Below, piece after piece: positions 18,263 to 26,679 of a DNA stretch of 64,000 nt. The translations under genes and the position numbers were made by a program. Position 1 is the stretch's first letter, and every line of letters starts with the position of its first letter. This DNA comes from Gelidibacter japonicus (lineage in GTDB: Bacteria > Bacteroidota > Bacteroidia > Flavobacteriales > Flavobacteriaceae). Location: positions 124,001-188,000 of the forward strand of contig NZ_BJKB01000001.1 in the NCBI RefSeq assembly GCF_010725055.1. Reading direction: 5' to 3'. The notes beneath the pieces were generated by a model. It worked only from the letters and a program-made list of their open reading frames with translations, was not told the origin of the DNA and made no database searches.

Positions 18263-18310
18263 TCTGCCGACTGCCAACTGCCGACTGCGGACTGCGGACT
18301 GCGGACTGCA
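18263..18310. repeat. heptanucleotide tandem array (GACTGCG type)
   Basis: About seven consecutive 7-bp units of the form GACTGCC/GACTGCG, clearest at the right-hand end where GGACTGC repeats without change. Downstream of no gene and upstream of cysQ (minus strand). One of five 7-bp-period arrays in the window, each with a different unit. Confidence 0.85.
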
Positions 18311-18684
18311 AACGTTCCATAAAGATAATTTAAAATTAATTGAGGTCAGCATTTAATTATTTACTTCTTATTCATACTTAGAACGCATACTACCCTGAAC
18401 AACCTGTTTTTAGTGGACACAAAGGACAGTTGAAGAGCATCATACACAAAAACACAGTTCCTTATAATAATGGGGTTCGACTGCGCTCACCCTGACATAG
18501 CGCTGTCACCCTGAGTGCAGTCGAAGGGCTTGTTACACAACAATACAATTAATGACAAACAACGGGGTTCGACTGCGCTCACCCTGACAAGTGAAAGCCA
18601 TTTCCCATCTCTTCCCCTTTAGGGGCTGGGGGTCCAGCCACATCTCACACCCAATCAAGGAGTACAACAAAGCGTCAATGCGAG

Positions 18685-18808
18685 TCTATCTGCCGTCCAA
18701 GCAGAGAGCGACGCGGCAAATGCGAAGCATTCACTCCTGCCCGTCTTTAGCCTAAGCGATTGCGGGAATACCTAAATTTAAAAATAATCAATTGTTCGTA
18801 ATCTTTAA
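18685..18808. repeat. long direct repeat, left copy (flanks Fic gene)
   Basis: Shares with 20316-20449 the blocks CTGCCGTCCA.GCAGAGAG, CGACGCGGCAAATGCGAAGC, ATTCACTCCTGCCC, CTTTAGCCTAAGCGATTG and AAAAATAATCAATTGTT, in the same order and orientation. Differences are a few substitutions and one short insertion in the right copy. The pair brackets the Fic gene, 120 bp beyond its stop on this side. Confidence 0.85.
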
Positions 18809-18927
18809 GTTGCACCGCCAATACCATGAGATTGTCACGTCTCTACTCGTATCAACACGTTTAAATAGTGCCTTCAGAATCTCCAAACATTTCTCTGACT
18901 TCTAAATGCAAACCATCCCATTTAAAG

Positions 18928-19989
18928 TTAATTCAAGGCTTTAAGTACTGCATGGTTGACATAATAATTGGTACGTCCAATTTTATGTTTTACCAAATGT
19001 CCATCAGTAGCCAACTGATTTAAATAATTGGCCGCCGTTATACGAGATATATGTAGCTCATTTTGCAAAAATTCTATTTTGGTGTATGGCTGCTTAAACA
19101 AATGATTCAATAAATCTTGACTGTAAAATTTATAATTGTCACGCAAGAGCATCTTATAGTCTGCCATGGCTTTTTTGATATTCCTCACTTTCTCCAAAGT
19201 GTCTTTTGACGTTTCGGTGATGGCGGTAAGCATATAACATAAATAGTCTTCCCATTCTCCAGTATCGCGCACCTTCTGCAGCAACTGATAATACTGGTTT
19301 TTATGTTGGATAATATATTTGCTCAGATACAAAATAGGAGTATCCAATAATTGATATTGTATAAGGTATAAAATATTTAAAATTCTTCCCGTACGCCCAT
19401 TGCCATCATAAAATGGATGAATACTTTCAAATTGAAAATGGAACAGCGCCATTTTAATAAGATGGTCTATAGGTAAATTTTCTTCTACATTAATAAAGAC
19501 CTCCAGGTTTTGCATGAGTTTTACAATGTCCTCATGACTTTGGGGCGGCGTATAAACAATAGCATCAGTTTGTTTGTTTTTAAGTGTGGTTCCAGGCACC
19601 TTTCTGAACCCCGCATTATTCTTTTTCAGTATTTGCTGAATTTGCTTAATGTGATTTATGGATAAAAAATGATTCTTAGCTACGGTAGCAAAACCTGTTT
19701 TCATGGCCACTATATAGTTCTGCACTTCTTTGGCCTGACTAGAGGTCACACTCTCTATACCCATACTGGCTTTGTAAATCTCATCGTGGGTCGTTACAAT
19801 ATTTTCTACTTCCGAACTATCTTTCGCCTCCTGTATGGCCAACGTATTTATTAAAATATCCTGTCGAGGAATTGATTGGGCAACTCCCTTTAATTCGGCT
19901 AAAGCCCTATGTGCTTCCGGTAAAAGCTTAAGCACCTTTAGAGTTTCTAAGTCAACAGAATAAGGCAGGTTTTGGAGTTTCCAATTCAT
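18928..19989 (-). CDS. Fic-family AMP transferase, autoinhibited type
   Basis: 353 residues. N-terminal Fic_N-like helices (residues 1-90) carry the inhibitory motif S58-xxx-E62-N63 (in DSSEVEN). The Fic core contains HPFYDGNGRTGR at 191-202, the complete catalytic loop with its essential His191. The last 60 residues read like a winged helix (IEFLQNELHISRITAANYLNQLATDGHLV), a common C-terminal fusion in this class. Such enzymes transfer AMP from ATP to a target protein hydroxyl and are held inactive by Glu62. The target is unknown. The gene stands alone between two direct repeats, with no small antitoxin ORF next to it, in keeping with an intramolecular inhibitory helix. No good promoter motif was found. 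Confidence 0.92.
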   Translation of the reverse strand: MNWKLQNLPYSVDLETLKVLKLLPEAHRALAELKGVAQSIPRQDILINTLAIQEAKDSSEVENIVTTHDEIYKASMGIESVTSSQAKEVQNYIVAMKTGFATVAKNHFLSINHIKQIQQILKKNNAGFRKVPGTTLKNKQTDAIVYTPPQSHEDIVKLMQNLEVFINVEENLPIDHLIKMALFHFQFESIHPFYDGNGRTGRILNILYLIQYQLLDTPILYLSKYIIQHKNQYYQLLQKVRDTGEWEDYLCYMLTAITETSKDTLEKVRNIKKAMADYKMLLRDNYKFYSQDLLNHLFKQPYTKIEFLQNELHISRITAANYLNQLATDGHLVKHKIGRTNYYVNHAVLKALN

Positions 19990-20315
19990 TGTCTATTATT
20001 TTGCACCTATATACGTGTAAAGATAATTGGATTTTCTATACACATCATACTTATGTGAAAAAAAAAGTAACATATCTATACACATTTGTATGTTTCTCAA
20101 ATTGCTGCAGCACTGCATCAATCAACGATAATTAATAGAAAGAATCTAAGGTTAAGTCCAATGAGAAACTAACCTATTGATTACATCACGGCAACAGTAA
20201 CCTTGACGCCTCCGCTGCTCCAATCGGAAATGGAGCACAATGTTACTTCCTAAAAGTGGCCTTTTATCAAGAAATCAACGGTATCCAGTCGTTCCCACAC
20301 AAGCGTCATTCCATG

Positions 20316-20449
20316 TCTGTCTGCCGTCCAGGCAGAGAGTGACGAAGGAGCGACGCGGCAAATGCGAAGCATTCACTCCTGCCCATCTTTAGCCTAAGCG
20401 ATTGTGGGAATATCTAAATTTAAAAATAATCAATTGTTAGTAATCTTTA
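20316..20449. repeat. long direct repeat, right copy (flanks Fic gene)
   Basis: Same orientation and block order as 18685-18808; see that entry. Compared with the left copy it has an extra short insertion (GACGAAGGAG) after GCAGAGAG. It lies about 330 bp before the Fic start codon. Confidence 0.85.
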
Positions 20450-20497
20450 GATACAACCTTCCAATTAATAAATGACGTCCCCATTCTCAATAAAGGC

Positions 20498-20650
20498 CTA
20501 ACGTTGTTGGTGGAAAACATCAACAATGGCATAAGTGGAAAACACCAATACCAACCCGAATAACTCAGGCTCGAGCGGAACGCTTGAGCCCGCCAGGTTT
20601 CAGGATCGGCGGACTGTTTTTTCCAACAATAACGAGAACCGCCCTAACAT
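20498..20650. repeat. imperfect long palindrome downstream of XRE gene
   Basis: Outer arms TTGTTGG.GGAAAA (near 20503) and TTTTTTCCAACAA (near 20620) are inverted. The centre holds the strong hairpin GGCTCGAGCG-GAA-CGCTTGAGCC (about 20569-20591). It directly follows the XRE stop codon and may act as its terminator or be a mobile/cassette-type intergenic repeat. Confidence 0.55.
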
Positions 20651-20655
20651 CCTTA

Positions 20656-20907
20656 CTAATAATCCATCAATTCAACTAAAGAAACCTTCAATAAAATTGT
20701 AAGAGCAATAAGAGTCTCAAATTTTGGATTTGTCTCACCTCTTTCTATTTTTCCAAGAGTCTTCTTAGTTATTAGGGAGGTTTTATCAGCAATCTCTTGT
20801 TGTGAAATAGACCTCCCCTCATAGTCTGAACTTTCTAAACGCTCTCTAAGTCGTCTTACATGGTCTCCAAATTTCTTTTTTTCTGAATTAAAGTTGATAG
20901 CTTTCAT
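20656..20907 (-). CDS. XRE-family helix-turn-helix regulator
   Basis: An 83-residue single-domain DNA-binding protein. Residues 13-75 form the five-helix Cro/CI fold: FGDHVRRLRERL, SISQQEIADKTSLITKKTLGKIERGETNP, then FETLIALTILLKVSLVELMDY. The helix-turn-helix is QQEIADKTSLITKKTLGKIE. A perfect 16-bp palindrome lies 35 bp upstream of its start (20942-20957) and is the likely autoregulatory operator. The gene is isolated: no partner toxin or phage gene touches it. It is divergent from the structured RNA at 21.06 kb and could control that too. Confidence 0.9.
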   Translation of the reverse strand: MKAINFNSEKKKFGDHVRRLRERLESSDYEGRSISQQEIADKTSLITKKTLGKIERGETNPKFETLIALTILLKVSLVELMDY

Positions 20908-20941
20908 TCCATAAAATTCACCATATCATTAATTTTTTTTG

Positions 20942-20957
20942 GTAACCTGTAGGTTAC
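20942..20957. promoter_or_regulatory. palindromic operator upstream of XRE gene
   Basis: GTAACCT-GT-AGGTTAC: two perfect 7-bp arms around a 2-bp centre, 35 bp before the XRE start codon. Position and symmetry fit a dimer of the adjacent XRE repressor. Confidence 0.65.
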
Positions 20958-21012
20958 TATGTTAATATTTTATATATTCGCTTTGCATTCCCTTAAAACC
21001 GAATGCAATATT

Positions 21013-21020
21013 TATTTTTG
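21013..21020 (+). promoter_or_regulatory. TATTTTTG promoter -7 element for the structured RNA
   Basis: Matches the Bacteroidota -7 motif TAnnTTTG. A TTTG lies at 20982-20985, somewhat farther upstream than the usual 19-bp spacing. A start near 21026 would place the RNA hairpin about 40 nt into the transcript. Confidence 0.4.
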
Positions 21021-21064
21021 CGATAGCATTTCTATAAAATTTAGAAGCATTCGCTTTGAATCTC

Positions 21065-21198
21065 GCGCTGGAAAACTGGTAATTTAACGTGTACGAGAGG
21101 ATAAGCAGATTGCTCACGACCTAGGCGTGGGCTCTCTTATCTGTACACAAGGTATACCAGTACCGCCAGCGCAGTAAGTTGAGTTCTGCGCCTTTTTT
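21065..21198 (+). ncRNA. ssrS: 6S-like structured RNA with intrinsic terminator
   Basis: A single long rod can be drawn by eye with all pairs in register. The stems are: GCGCTGG 21065-21071 with CCAGCGC 21166-21172; ACTGGTA 21075-21081 with TACCAGT 21155-21161; GTGTAC 21089-21094 with GTACAC 21143-21148; GATAAG 21100-21105 with CTTATC 21136-21141; GCTCACG 21112-21118 with CGTGGGC 21126-21132. The open 7x6 bubble (21082-21088 / 21149-21154) resembles the central bubble of 6S RNA, which binds RNA polymerase. GCGCAG/CTGCGC (21169-21191) followed by a T run (21193-21198) forms a terminator sharing bases with the outer stem. The flavobacterial 6S family is the best guess; it could be another small RNA. 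Confidence 0.6.
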
Positions 21199-21251
21199 AT
21201 GCGCATACTCTACTTACAAAATTGTGTTTAATTAGGTAATTACTAAAAGGT

Positions 21252-21356
21252 ATGAAAAAACAAAGATTTCCAAACTTCAACCAGCTTGGGTACCATAGGC
21301 CAGGACTGTCACTCTTTGATCTTATCTATGCCCAAAAGCCAAAAAACCCAGTTTAA
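21252..21356 (+). CDS. possible 34-residue small ORF
   Basis: ATG at 21252 is preceded by AAAGG. The frame runs 34 codons (begins MKKQRFPNFNQLGYH, ends AQKPKNPV) to TAA. The N-terminus is basic, the middle mildly hydrophobic (LSLFDLIYA). I recognise no family. It lies about 390 bp ahead of susC and 50 bp after the RNA terminator. It may be a leader peptide, a real small protein or chance. Confidence 0.3.
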   Translation: MKKQRFPNFNQLGYHRPGLSLFDLIYAQKPKNPV

Positions 21357-21747
21357 CCTAAAAGCTTGGGGAAGCACCTTTCCTTTTTGATTCCGGTTGT
21401 AACCTCTTAGAATCCCCTTGCTCAATCAATCTTTTTTAATCCCGGATTAATAGCACGACGGTTTCCGCAGCATCGCCTGTCGGTAGGTATAAAATGAGTT
21501 AGTCAAACGTGGATATGGCCGCGCCAGGACCAGCATGCCTTTTTTGGCCGGCCCGATGCCACCAAAAGTTATGCGGTATAATTAAACATATTTATGCTGC
21601 AAAGCCTATAACTGCACTCTTTTTTATACTTAATAATCAACCCTACCGATAATATATTACGGTAAAAAAGCCCACTCCCAAGTTTTCGACGACATTGGAG
21701 CAGGCCAAAAGTTAAAATTAATCAATCACTTTAACCATTACAAAACT

Positions 21748-24700
21748 ATGACAAAAAATCATAAATCAGTAAGATGGCGGCGTATTTTTGGCTGCAATCT
21801 TCTTTTCTTAATGTTCACCCTGCCCCTCACAGCCCAAGACCTCTTGGTCTCTGGCAAGGTTACCGATGGCCAATTGCCTATCTCCGGCGCCAATGTTCTT
21901 ATTAAAAACACCAAAAAAGGTGTAGTATCAAATTTTGACGGGCGTTACAGCATCACCGCCAAGGCCACAGACACGCTCCAAATATCCTATTTGGGGTATA
22001 CTACAGTTACCATCCCCATTCAAAATCGTACAACCATAAATGTCACCTTACAGGAGGATGCTACCGCATTAGGTGAAGTACAAATTAACGCTGGTTACTA
22101 TACTACTACTGACCGTGAGAAAACCGGAAGCATATCCAGGATTACCGCTAAAGAGATAGAGACCCAACCTATCAATAATCCACTCGCAGCTATGCAAGGT
22201 CATCTTTCAGGGGTAAATATTGTACAATCTACCGGCGTACCTGGAGGGGGTTACAGCATCGAAATTCGTGGAAAAAACTTTATAAATGGAAGTACAAACC
22301 CATTATTTATAGTAAATGGTGTTCCCTACGGCTCCCAATCCTTAGAAGCTCCTGATGTTTCTGCGGGTATTAATGGTTCTCTTGTAAGCCCCTTAAATGC
22401 TATTGATCCTAATAGTATTGAGAGTATTGAAGTGTTAAAAGATGCGGATGCCACAGCGATATATGGGTCTCGTGGCGCCAACGGTGTGGTATTAATTACT
22501 ACAAAAAAAGGTAAACAAGGAAAGACTATAGTAAACACGAACATGAGTACCTCACTCGGACAAGTGACAGGCTTTAGAAAACTAATGAATACTCAACAAT
22601 ACCTTGAGATACGAAAAGAGGCCATTATTAACGATGGATTTGGAGCTTTTTTGGAAAATCCTAACTTCGATTTTATTTGGCCCGATCTAAAAAGTTGGAG
22701 TCAAACGCGCTACACCGATTGGCAAAAAAATCTTATAGGTGGTACTGCCATTAGAAATAATTTTAGATTGTCTGTATCTGGCGGGAAAGAAAACACACAA
22801 TTCTTAACTGGAGCCACACACCTAAAGGAGACGACAGTATTTCCGGGTGATTCCAATTATAAAAAGACGTCCATTAATAATGCTATCAACCACCAGTCTG
22901 CTAATCAACGCTTCACACTAGTTAGCACTGCCAGTTTTACGTTCGAAGACAATCAATTACCTAGTGCCGATTTTACCGTTTTGGCGAACACCCTCGAACC
23001 AAACGCACCCAAGCTATTTGATAATAACGGCAACTTAAATTGGGAGAATGGAACATGGGCAAATCCTCTTGCCAGACTTAAACGTCAATATAATGCCTTA
23101 ATAAATACCTTAATGGCAAATATGACTGTGTCGTATTCATTAATGGACAACCTAGAGTTCAAATCCAATTTTGGTTTTAACAATTATGATTTAGAATCTT
23201 ATATCATCTTTCCGAGTTCAGCATTAAACCCAAATGATGGGGTTGATTCGAGCTTTTCTTCTCTAACAACCAATAAAGGACAACGAAAATCCTGGATTAT
23301 TGAACCTCAACTAAATTGGGAACAGCAATGGAAAAATATCCGTGCAAATATATTAATAGGTAGTACATTCCAGAAAGAAACCTCAACCCAATCAGTGCAA
23401 AGAGCAAGAGGATTCCCGAACAACCAATTAATACTTAACCCGTCTGCTGCAAGTTCGCTAGAAGCACTTCAAAACAGCTATAGTGAATACAAATACATGG
23501 CATATTTCGGGCGAATTAACCTAAACTACCAATCTAAATACTTTATTAACCTGACGGGGCGGCGTGACGGCTCTTCTCGATTTGGACCGAATAAACAATT
23601 TGGCAATTTTGGAGCTGTAGGTGCGGCATGGTGCTTTTCAAAAGAGGCCTTATTCAATGAGAATACCTGGTTAAGTTTTGGTAAAATCAGAGGGAGTTAT
23701 GGAACCACTGGCAGTGACAATATTGGGGACTATAGGTTTTTAGGGACCTATAGTACCACGGGCTTTGACTACAACGGCACTTCGGTATTAGAACCCACTG
23801 GGGTTTTTAATCCTAATTTTAGATGGGAAACGAATAAAAAAATAGAATTAGGTTTCGAATTCGGCCTTTTTAAAGACCGAATACTGATTAATACATCATG
23901 GTATCGCAACCGCTCATCCAACCAACTCATCGGCGTCCCCTTAGCAGCTACTACAGGTTTTAATAGCTTGGTAAGTAATTTTGAAGCTACTGTTGAAAAT
24001 ACAGGATTCGAAATGGAATTTAGTGCTGTAAAAATCATAAATAAAAACTTACAGTGGACAACCACATTTAACTTTACTCAAGCTAAAAATAAACTTTTGA
24101 AATTTCCAGATTTAAAAAGCTCTACATTTTCAAATAAATATATCATAGGCCAACCTTTAACCATTGTGCATCTATATCATGCCTTAGGGGTTAATCCTGA
24201 CACAGGCTTATATCAATTTGAAGATTATAATGACGATGGAAATATCAGTGCGGAGGACAGACAGTGGATTGTAGATTTTGCACCGAAATTTTATGGAGGA
24301 TTAGGAAATATTTTTAGTTACAAGAATTTGTCAATGGAATTCTTTTTCCAATTCAAAAAGCAAAAAGCATACAACAGTTTAGCAAGCGGAGCATCGGCGG
24401 GCCTAAGGGAAAATGGTTCCGTAAATTTAATTAACCGCTGGCAGCAAACAGGCGATATGGCACCGATACAGCGCGCAACTTTTGGAAGATATCCCGGTGC
24501 CGGTTTAGGAGGACAAAACCAGAGCATGAGCAACGCAGCAGTTTCCGACGGTTCATTTATTCGTTTACGAAATGTTTTGCTTAGTTATAAAGTACCTAAA
24601 CACATGCCATCTGACCTAGATTTTACTGTTTATGTACAAGGTCAAAACATACTGACCATTACCGGATTGGACGTGGCGGATCCAGAACAAACTTCCAATG

Positions 24701-24753
24701 CCATCTTGCCTCCACTTAGACAATTGACTCTAGGAGTCCAATTAAGTTTTTAA
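21748..24753 (+). CDS. SusC/RagA-family TonB-dependent outer membrane transporter
   Basis: A 1001-residue protein with the SusC layout. A signal peptide ends at TLPLTAQ (about residue 31). A carboxypeptidase-regulatory-like beta domain follows (VSGKVTDGQLPISGANVLIKNTKKGVVSNFDGRYSI, about 34-115). The TonB plug has GYYTTTDREKTGSIS, the SusC signature GVNIVQSTGVPGGGYSIEIRG and VLKDADATAIYGSRGANGV. The rest is a 22-strand barrel ending in the aromatic LTLGVQLSF. With the adjacent SusD it imports a large nutrient ligand powered by TonB. There is no glycoside hydrolase beside it; the downstream genes are thiol-redox proteins, so a peptide or another non-glycan ligand is as likely as a glycan. Confidence 0.95.
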   Translation: MTKNHKSVRWRRIFGCNLLFLMFTLPLTAQDLLVSGKVTDGQLPISGANVLIKNTKKGVVSNFDGRYSITAKATDTLQISYLGYTTVTIPIQNRTTINVTLQEDATALGEVQINAGYYTTTDREKTGSISRITAKEIETQPINNPLAAMQGHLSGVNIVQSTGVPGGGYSIEIRGKNFINGSTNPLFIVNGVPYGSQSLEAPDVSAGINGSLVSPLNAIDPNSIESIEVLKDADATAIYGSRGANGVVLITTKKGKQGKTIVNTNMSTSLGQVTGFRKLMNTQQYLEIRKEAIINDGFGAFLENPNFDFIWPDLKSWSQTRYTDWQKNLIGGTAIRNNFRLSVSGGKENTQFLTGATHLKETTVFPGDSNYKKTSINNAINHQSANQRFTLVSTASFTFEDNQLPSADFTVLANTLEPNAPKLFDNNGNLNWENGTWANPLARLKRQYNALINTLMANMTVSYSLMDNLEFKSNFGFNNYDLESYIIFPSSALNPNDGVDSSFSSLTTNKGQRKSWIIEPQLNWEQQWKNIRANILIGSTFQKETSTQSVQRARGFPNNQLILNPSAASSLEALQNSYSEYKYMAYFGRINLNYQSKYFINLTGRRDGSSRFGPNKQFGNFGAVGAAWCFSKEALFNENTWLSFGKIRGSYGTTGSDNIGDYRFLGTYSTTGFDYNGTSVLEPTGVFNPNFRWETNKKIELGFEFGLFKDRILINTSWYRNRSSNQLIGVPLAATTGFNSLVSNFEATVENTGFEMEFSAVKIINKNLQWTTTFNFTQAKNKLLKFPDLKSSTFSNKYIIGQPLTIVHLYHALGVNPDTGLYQFEDYNDDGNISAEDRQWIVDFAPKFYGGLGNIFSYKNLSMEFFFQFKKQKAYNSLASGASAGLRENGSVNLINRWQQTGDMAPIQRATFGRYPGAGLGGQNQSMSNAAVSDGSFIRLRNVLLSYKVPKHMPSDLDFTVYVQGQNILTITGLDVADPEQTSNAILPPLRQLTLGVQLSF

Positions 24754-24769
24754 TTCAAATTTTATAGAT

Positions 24770-26197
24770 ATGAAAGATAATAGATATAGGAAAAAGTTAA
24801 AAAGCACTTGGGATATGAAAAACCCAAAGATGCTAACTAAAATATTCGCCTGCTTTTTGATACTTGGCATGATCTCATGTGAGTCATTTGTAGAAATCGA
24901 TCCACCTAACAATACTATAATAACAGAAAGCATCTTTGAGAGTGACGCTACAATAGAGTCTGCATTGGCTAATATATATTATAAAATGAGGGAAGGAGGA
25001 ATGGTTTCAGGAAATTTCGGATTGAGTATAGCTTTGGGCATTTATACTGACGAGCTAGAATATTACGGAAACAACAACAATCAATTAAACCTATATAATC
25101 ATAATGTATTTGCGAACGACATTACAATATCCAGCTGGTGGAATCACGCATATAATATTATTTATGCATCTAATGATATCATTGAAGGCATAGATAATTC
25201 AACCACACTATTGCCGGAGACTAAAGCCCAATATAAGGGGCAGGCATTTTTTGTACGCGCATACATGCATAGTTTATTGGTAGCACTTTTTGGTGACATA
25301 CCATATGTATCTACCACTGACCATGCATCGAATAGCAAGGAAATCCGGATGCCGGTACAAAAAGTATACGAACACATAATAGCTGATCTTAATAATGCAA
25401 TTACTTTTTTGGACAGCTCAGACGCTTCAAAAGAACGGGTGATACCAAATCAGTCAGCAGCAAATGCCTTGTTATCTAGAATGTATTTATACACCCAAAA
25501 ATGGGAAAAGGCTGAAGAGACATCAAGTAAGTTGATCAGTACTTTCACTTTAGAAACAGACGTTCAAAAGGTGTTTTTAAAACACGCCTCAGAAACCATA
25601 TGGCAATTTAAACCCGAAGGGAAAAATATAAAAAACACCCAAGAGGGGCAAATATTGGTAATAAATTTTGTGCCCACTCAAGGTTATGGACTTTCCGATA
25701 GTTTATTGACAGCTTTTGAAACGGGTGACCTGAGAGCAACTAATTGGATAAATAGCATTACCAGCACAGATGGTTTAACTACCATCTATTATCCCTATAA
25801 GTATAAAGAAACGATTAACACCACTGCCAATTCGTTAGAGTACTCCATCATTTTCAGATTGGCAGAGCAATATCTAATACGTGCCGAGGCTCGCGCTCAT
25901 TTAGGCGCTATTTCAGATGCCCAAAACGATTTAAATACTATTCGTAATCGAGCAGGTTTGAATGATATAGCAACTACTGATGCCATGGCACTCATTGATG
26001 CCATTCATCAGGAACGCCGAGTGGAATTATTTACAGAACATGGCCATCGATGGTTCGACCTCAACAGGATAGGACGAGCGGATGAGGCTTTAAGGGCAAT
26101 CAAACCTAACTGGAGGCCTACAAATGTCCTATTACCCATTCCGGAAACTGAACTAAGACTAAATCCAAATTTGAAACCTCAAAATTCAGGCTATTAA
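24770..26197 (+). CDS. SusD/RagB-family surface lipoprotein
   Basis: 475 residues. The lipobox LGMISC places the acylated Cys at residue 37, so the true start is probably an internal Met (residue 16 or 21) giving a normal 16-21 residue lipoprotein signal; the first ATG follows the susC stop by 16 bp. After the Cys come IDPPNNTI and SIFESDATIESALANIYYKM, the common SusD opening, then tetratricopeptide-like helices. The C-terminus has ERRVELFTEHGHRWFDLNRIGRADEAL and LLPIPETELRLNPNLKPQN, both diagnostic. It is the ligand-binding lid on the SusC barrel at the cell surface. Confidence 0.94.
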   Translation: MKDNRYRKKLKSTWDMKNPKMLTKIFACFLILGMISCESFVEIDPPNNTIITESIFESDATIESALANIYYKMREGGMVSGNFGLSIALGIYTDELEYYGNNNNQLNLYNHNVFANDITISSWWNHAYNIIYASNDIIEGIDNSTTLLPETKAQYKGQAFFVRAYMHSLLVALFGDIPYVSTTDHASNSKEIRMPVQKVYEHIIADLNNAITFLDSSDASKERVIPNQSAANALLSRMYLYTQKWEKAEETSSKLISTFTLETDVQKVFLKHASETIWQFKPEGKNIKNTQEGQILVINFVPTQGYGLSDSLLTAFETGDLRATNWINSITSTDGLTTIYYPYKYKETINTTANSLEYSIIFRLAEQYLIRAEARAHLGAISDAQNDLNTIRNRAGLNDIATTDAMALIDAIHQERRVELFTEHGHRWFDLNRIGRADEALRAIKPNWRPTNVLLPIPETELRLNPNLKPQNSGY

Positions 26198-26214
26198 TAA
26201 TAAAAATCTTTAAT

Positions 26215-26679
26215 ATGAAAACCTTATTTATGCTGTCCATCCTAACTAATTTGACGTTATCTGCCCAAACTATTTCACCTGCTAAAGCTCAATATATGGT
26301 GTCAAAAACCATCCTAAAGAAGGGTGATGAAGCGACACTAACATTTACCATCACTATCCCTGATAATTGGCATATCTACAGTAATATCCAAAATTATGAA
26401 TTAGGCCCCTTACCTGCGTCTTTCCTATTTGAGCCAGATACTGGATATAAGCTTTTAGGACCTGTTATACCCATAGGATCAAGACAGAAGTATGATCCCA
26501 TTTTTCAGGTACAGGTAAATTATTTTGATAAGGCAGGCCAATTTCAACAAAAAATAAAAATAAGATCAGATAACACTGTTGTTAAAGGCTATTATGACTA
26601 TCAGCTATGTAGTACAACAGAAAACAAGTGTCTTATGGTTACTGAAAATTTCGAATTTAATATACAAACGACACCATGA
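26215..26679 (+). CDS. periplasmic DsbD N-terminal-like domain protein
   Basis: 154 residues, with a signal peptide (to about residue 18, LTLSAQ). The mature part resembles the N-terminal disulfide-reductase domain of DsbD (the DsbC/Tlp_N-like beta-sandwich). It shows DNWHIYSN near residue 55, GPLPASFLFEP, then YDPIFQVQVNYFDKAG and a closing GYYDYQLCSTTENKCL with the two cysteines at the domain's expected CxxxxxC-type site. It lies 17 bp after susD and overlaps the TlpA-like gene by 4 bp. It may pass electrons to a periplasmic partner. No membrane domain follows, so it is a stand-alone version. Confidence 0.75.
   Translation: MKTLFMLSILTNLTLSAQTISPAKAQYMVSKTILKKGDEATLTFTITIPDNWHIYSNIQNYELGPLPASFLFEPDTGYKLLGPVIPIGSRQKYDPIFQVQVNYFDKAGQFQQKIKIRSDNTVVKGYYDYQLCSTTENKCLMVTENFEFNIQTTP

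Larger units (their letters stand above)
18192..18927. other. repeat-rich non-coding region
   Basis: 736 bp without a credible gene. It holds a heptamer array (18263-18310), two copies of the interspersed motif TTCGACTGCGCTCACCCTGACA (18483-18505 and 18565-18587), an inverted form of the same motif (CCTGAGTGCAGTCGAAGG at about 18512-18529), and the first of two long direct repeats that bracket the Fic gene. Confidence 0.7.
19990..20655. other. non-coding region between Fic and XRE genes
   Basis: 666 bp with no credible gene. It contains the right copy of the long direct repeat and a separate imperfect palindrome of about 150 bp (20498-20650). Near 20014-20022 the minus strand reads TATCTTTA, one base off the TAnnTTTG promoter motif, 25-35 bp before the Fic start; it could be the Fic promoter. 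Confidence 0.6.
20908..21747. other. non-coding region with operator, structured RNA and short ORF
   Basis: 840 bp without a full-size gene. It contains the XRE palindrome, a probable 6S-like RNA with promoter and terminator, and a 34-codon ORF. The remainder up to the susC start (about 21360-21747) has GC-rich patches such as GGCCGCGCCAGG and TTTTTTGGCCGGCCC near 21510-21552, which are inverted-repeat-like but unassigned. Confidence 0.6.

Noticed and set aside
20498-20650. Integron attC site
   Set aside because: A GCCTAAC-type half-site is present near the left end, but the right end does not supply a matching GTTRRRY half-site and no integrase is visible.
18928-20907. Fic and XRE as a toxin-antitoxin pair
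   Set aside because: The genes are 666 bp apart, separated by a long repeat and a palindrome, and the Fic protein contains its own inhibitory helix.
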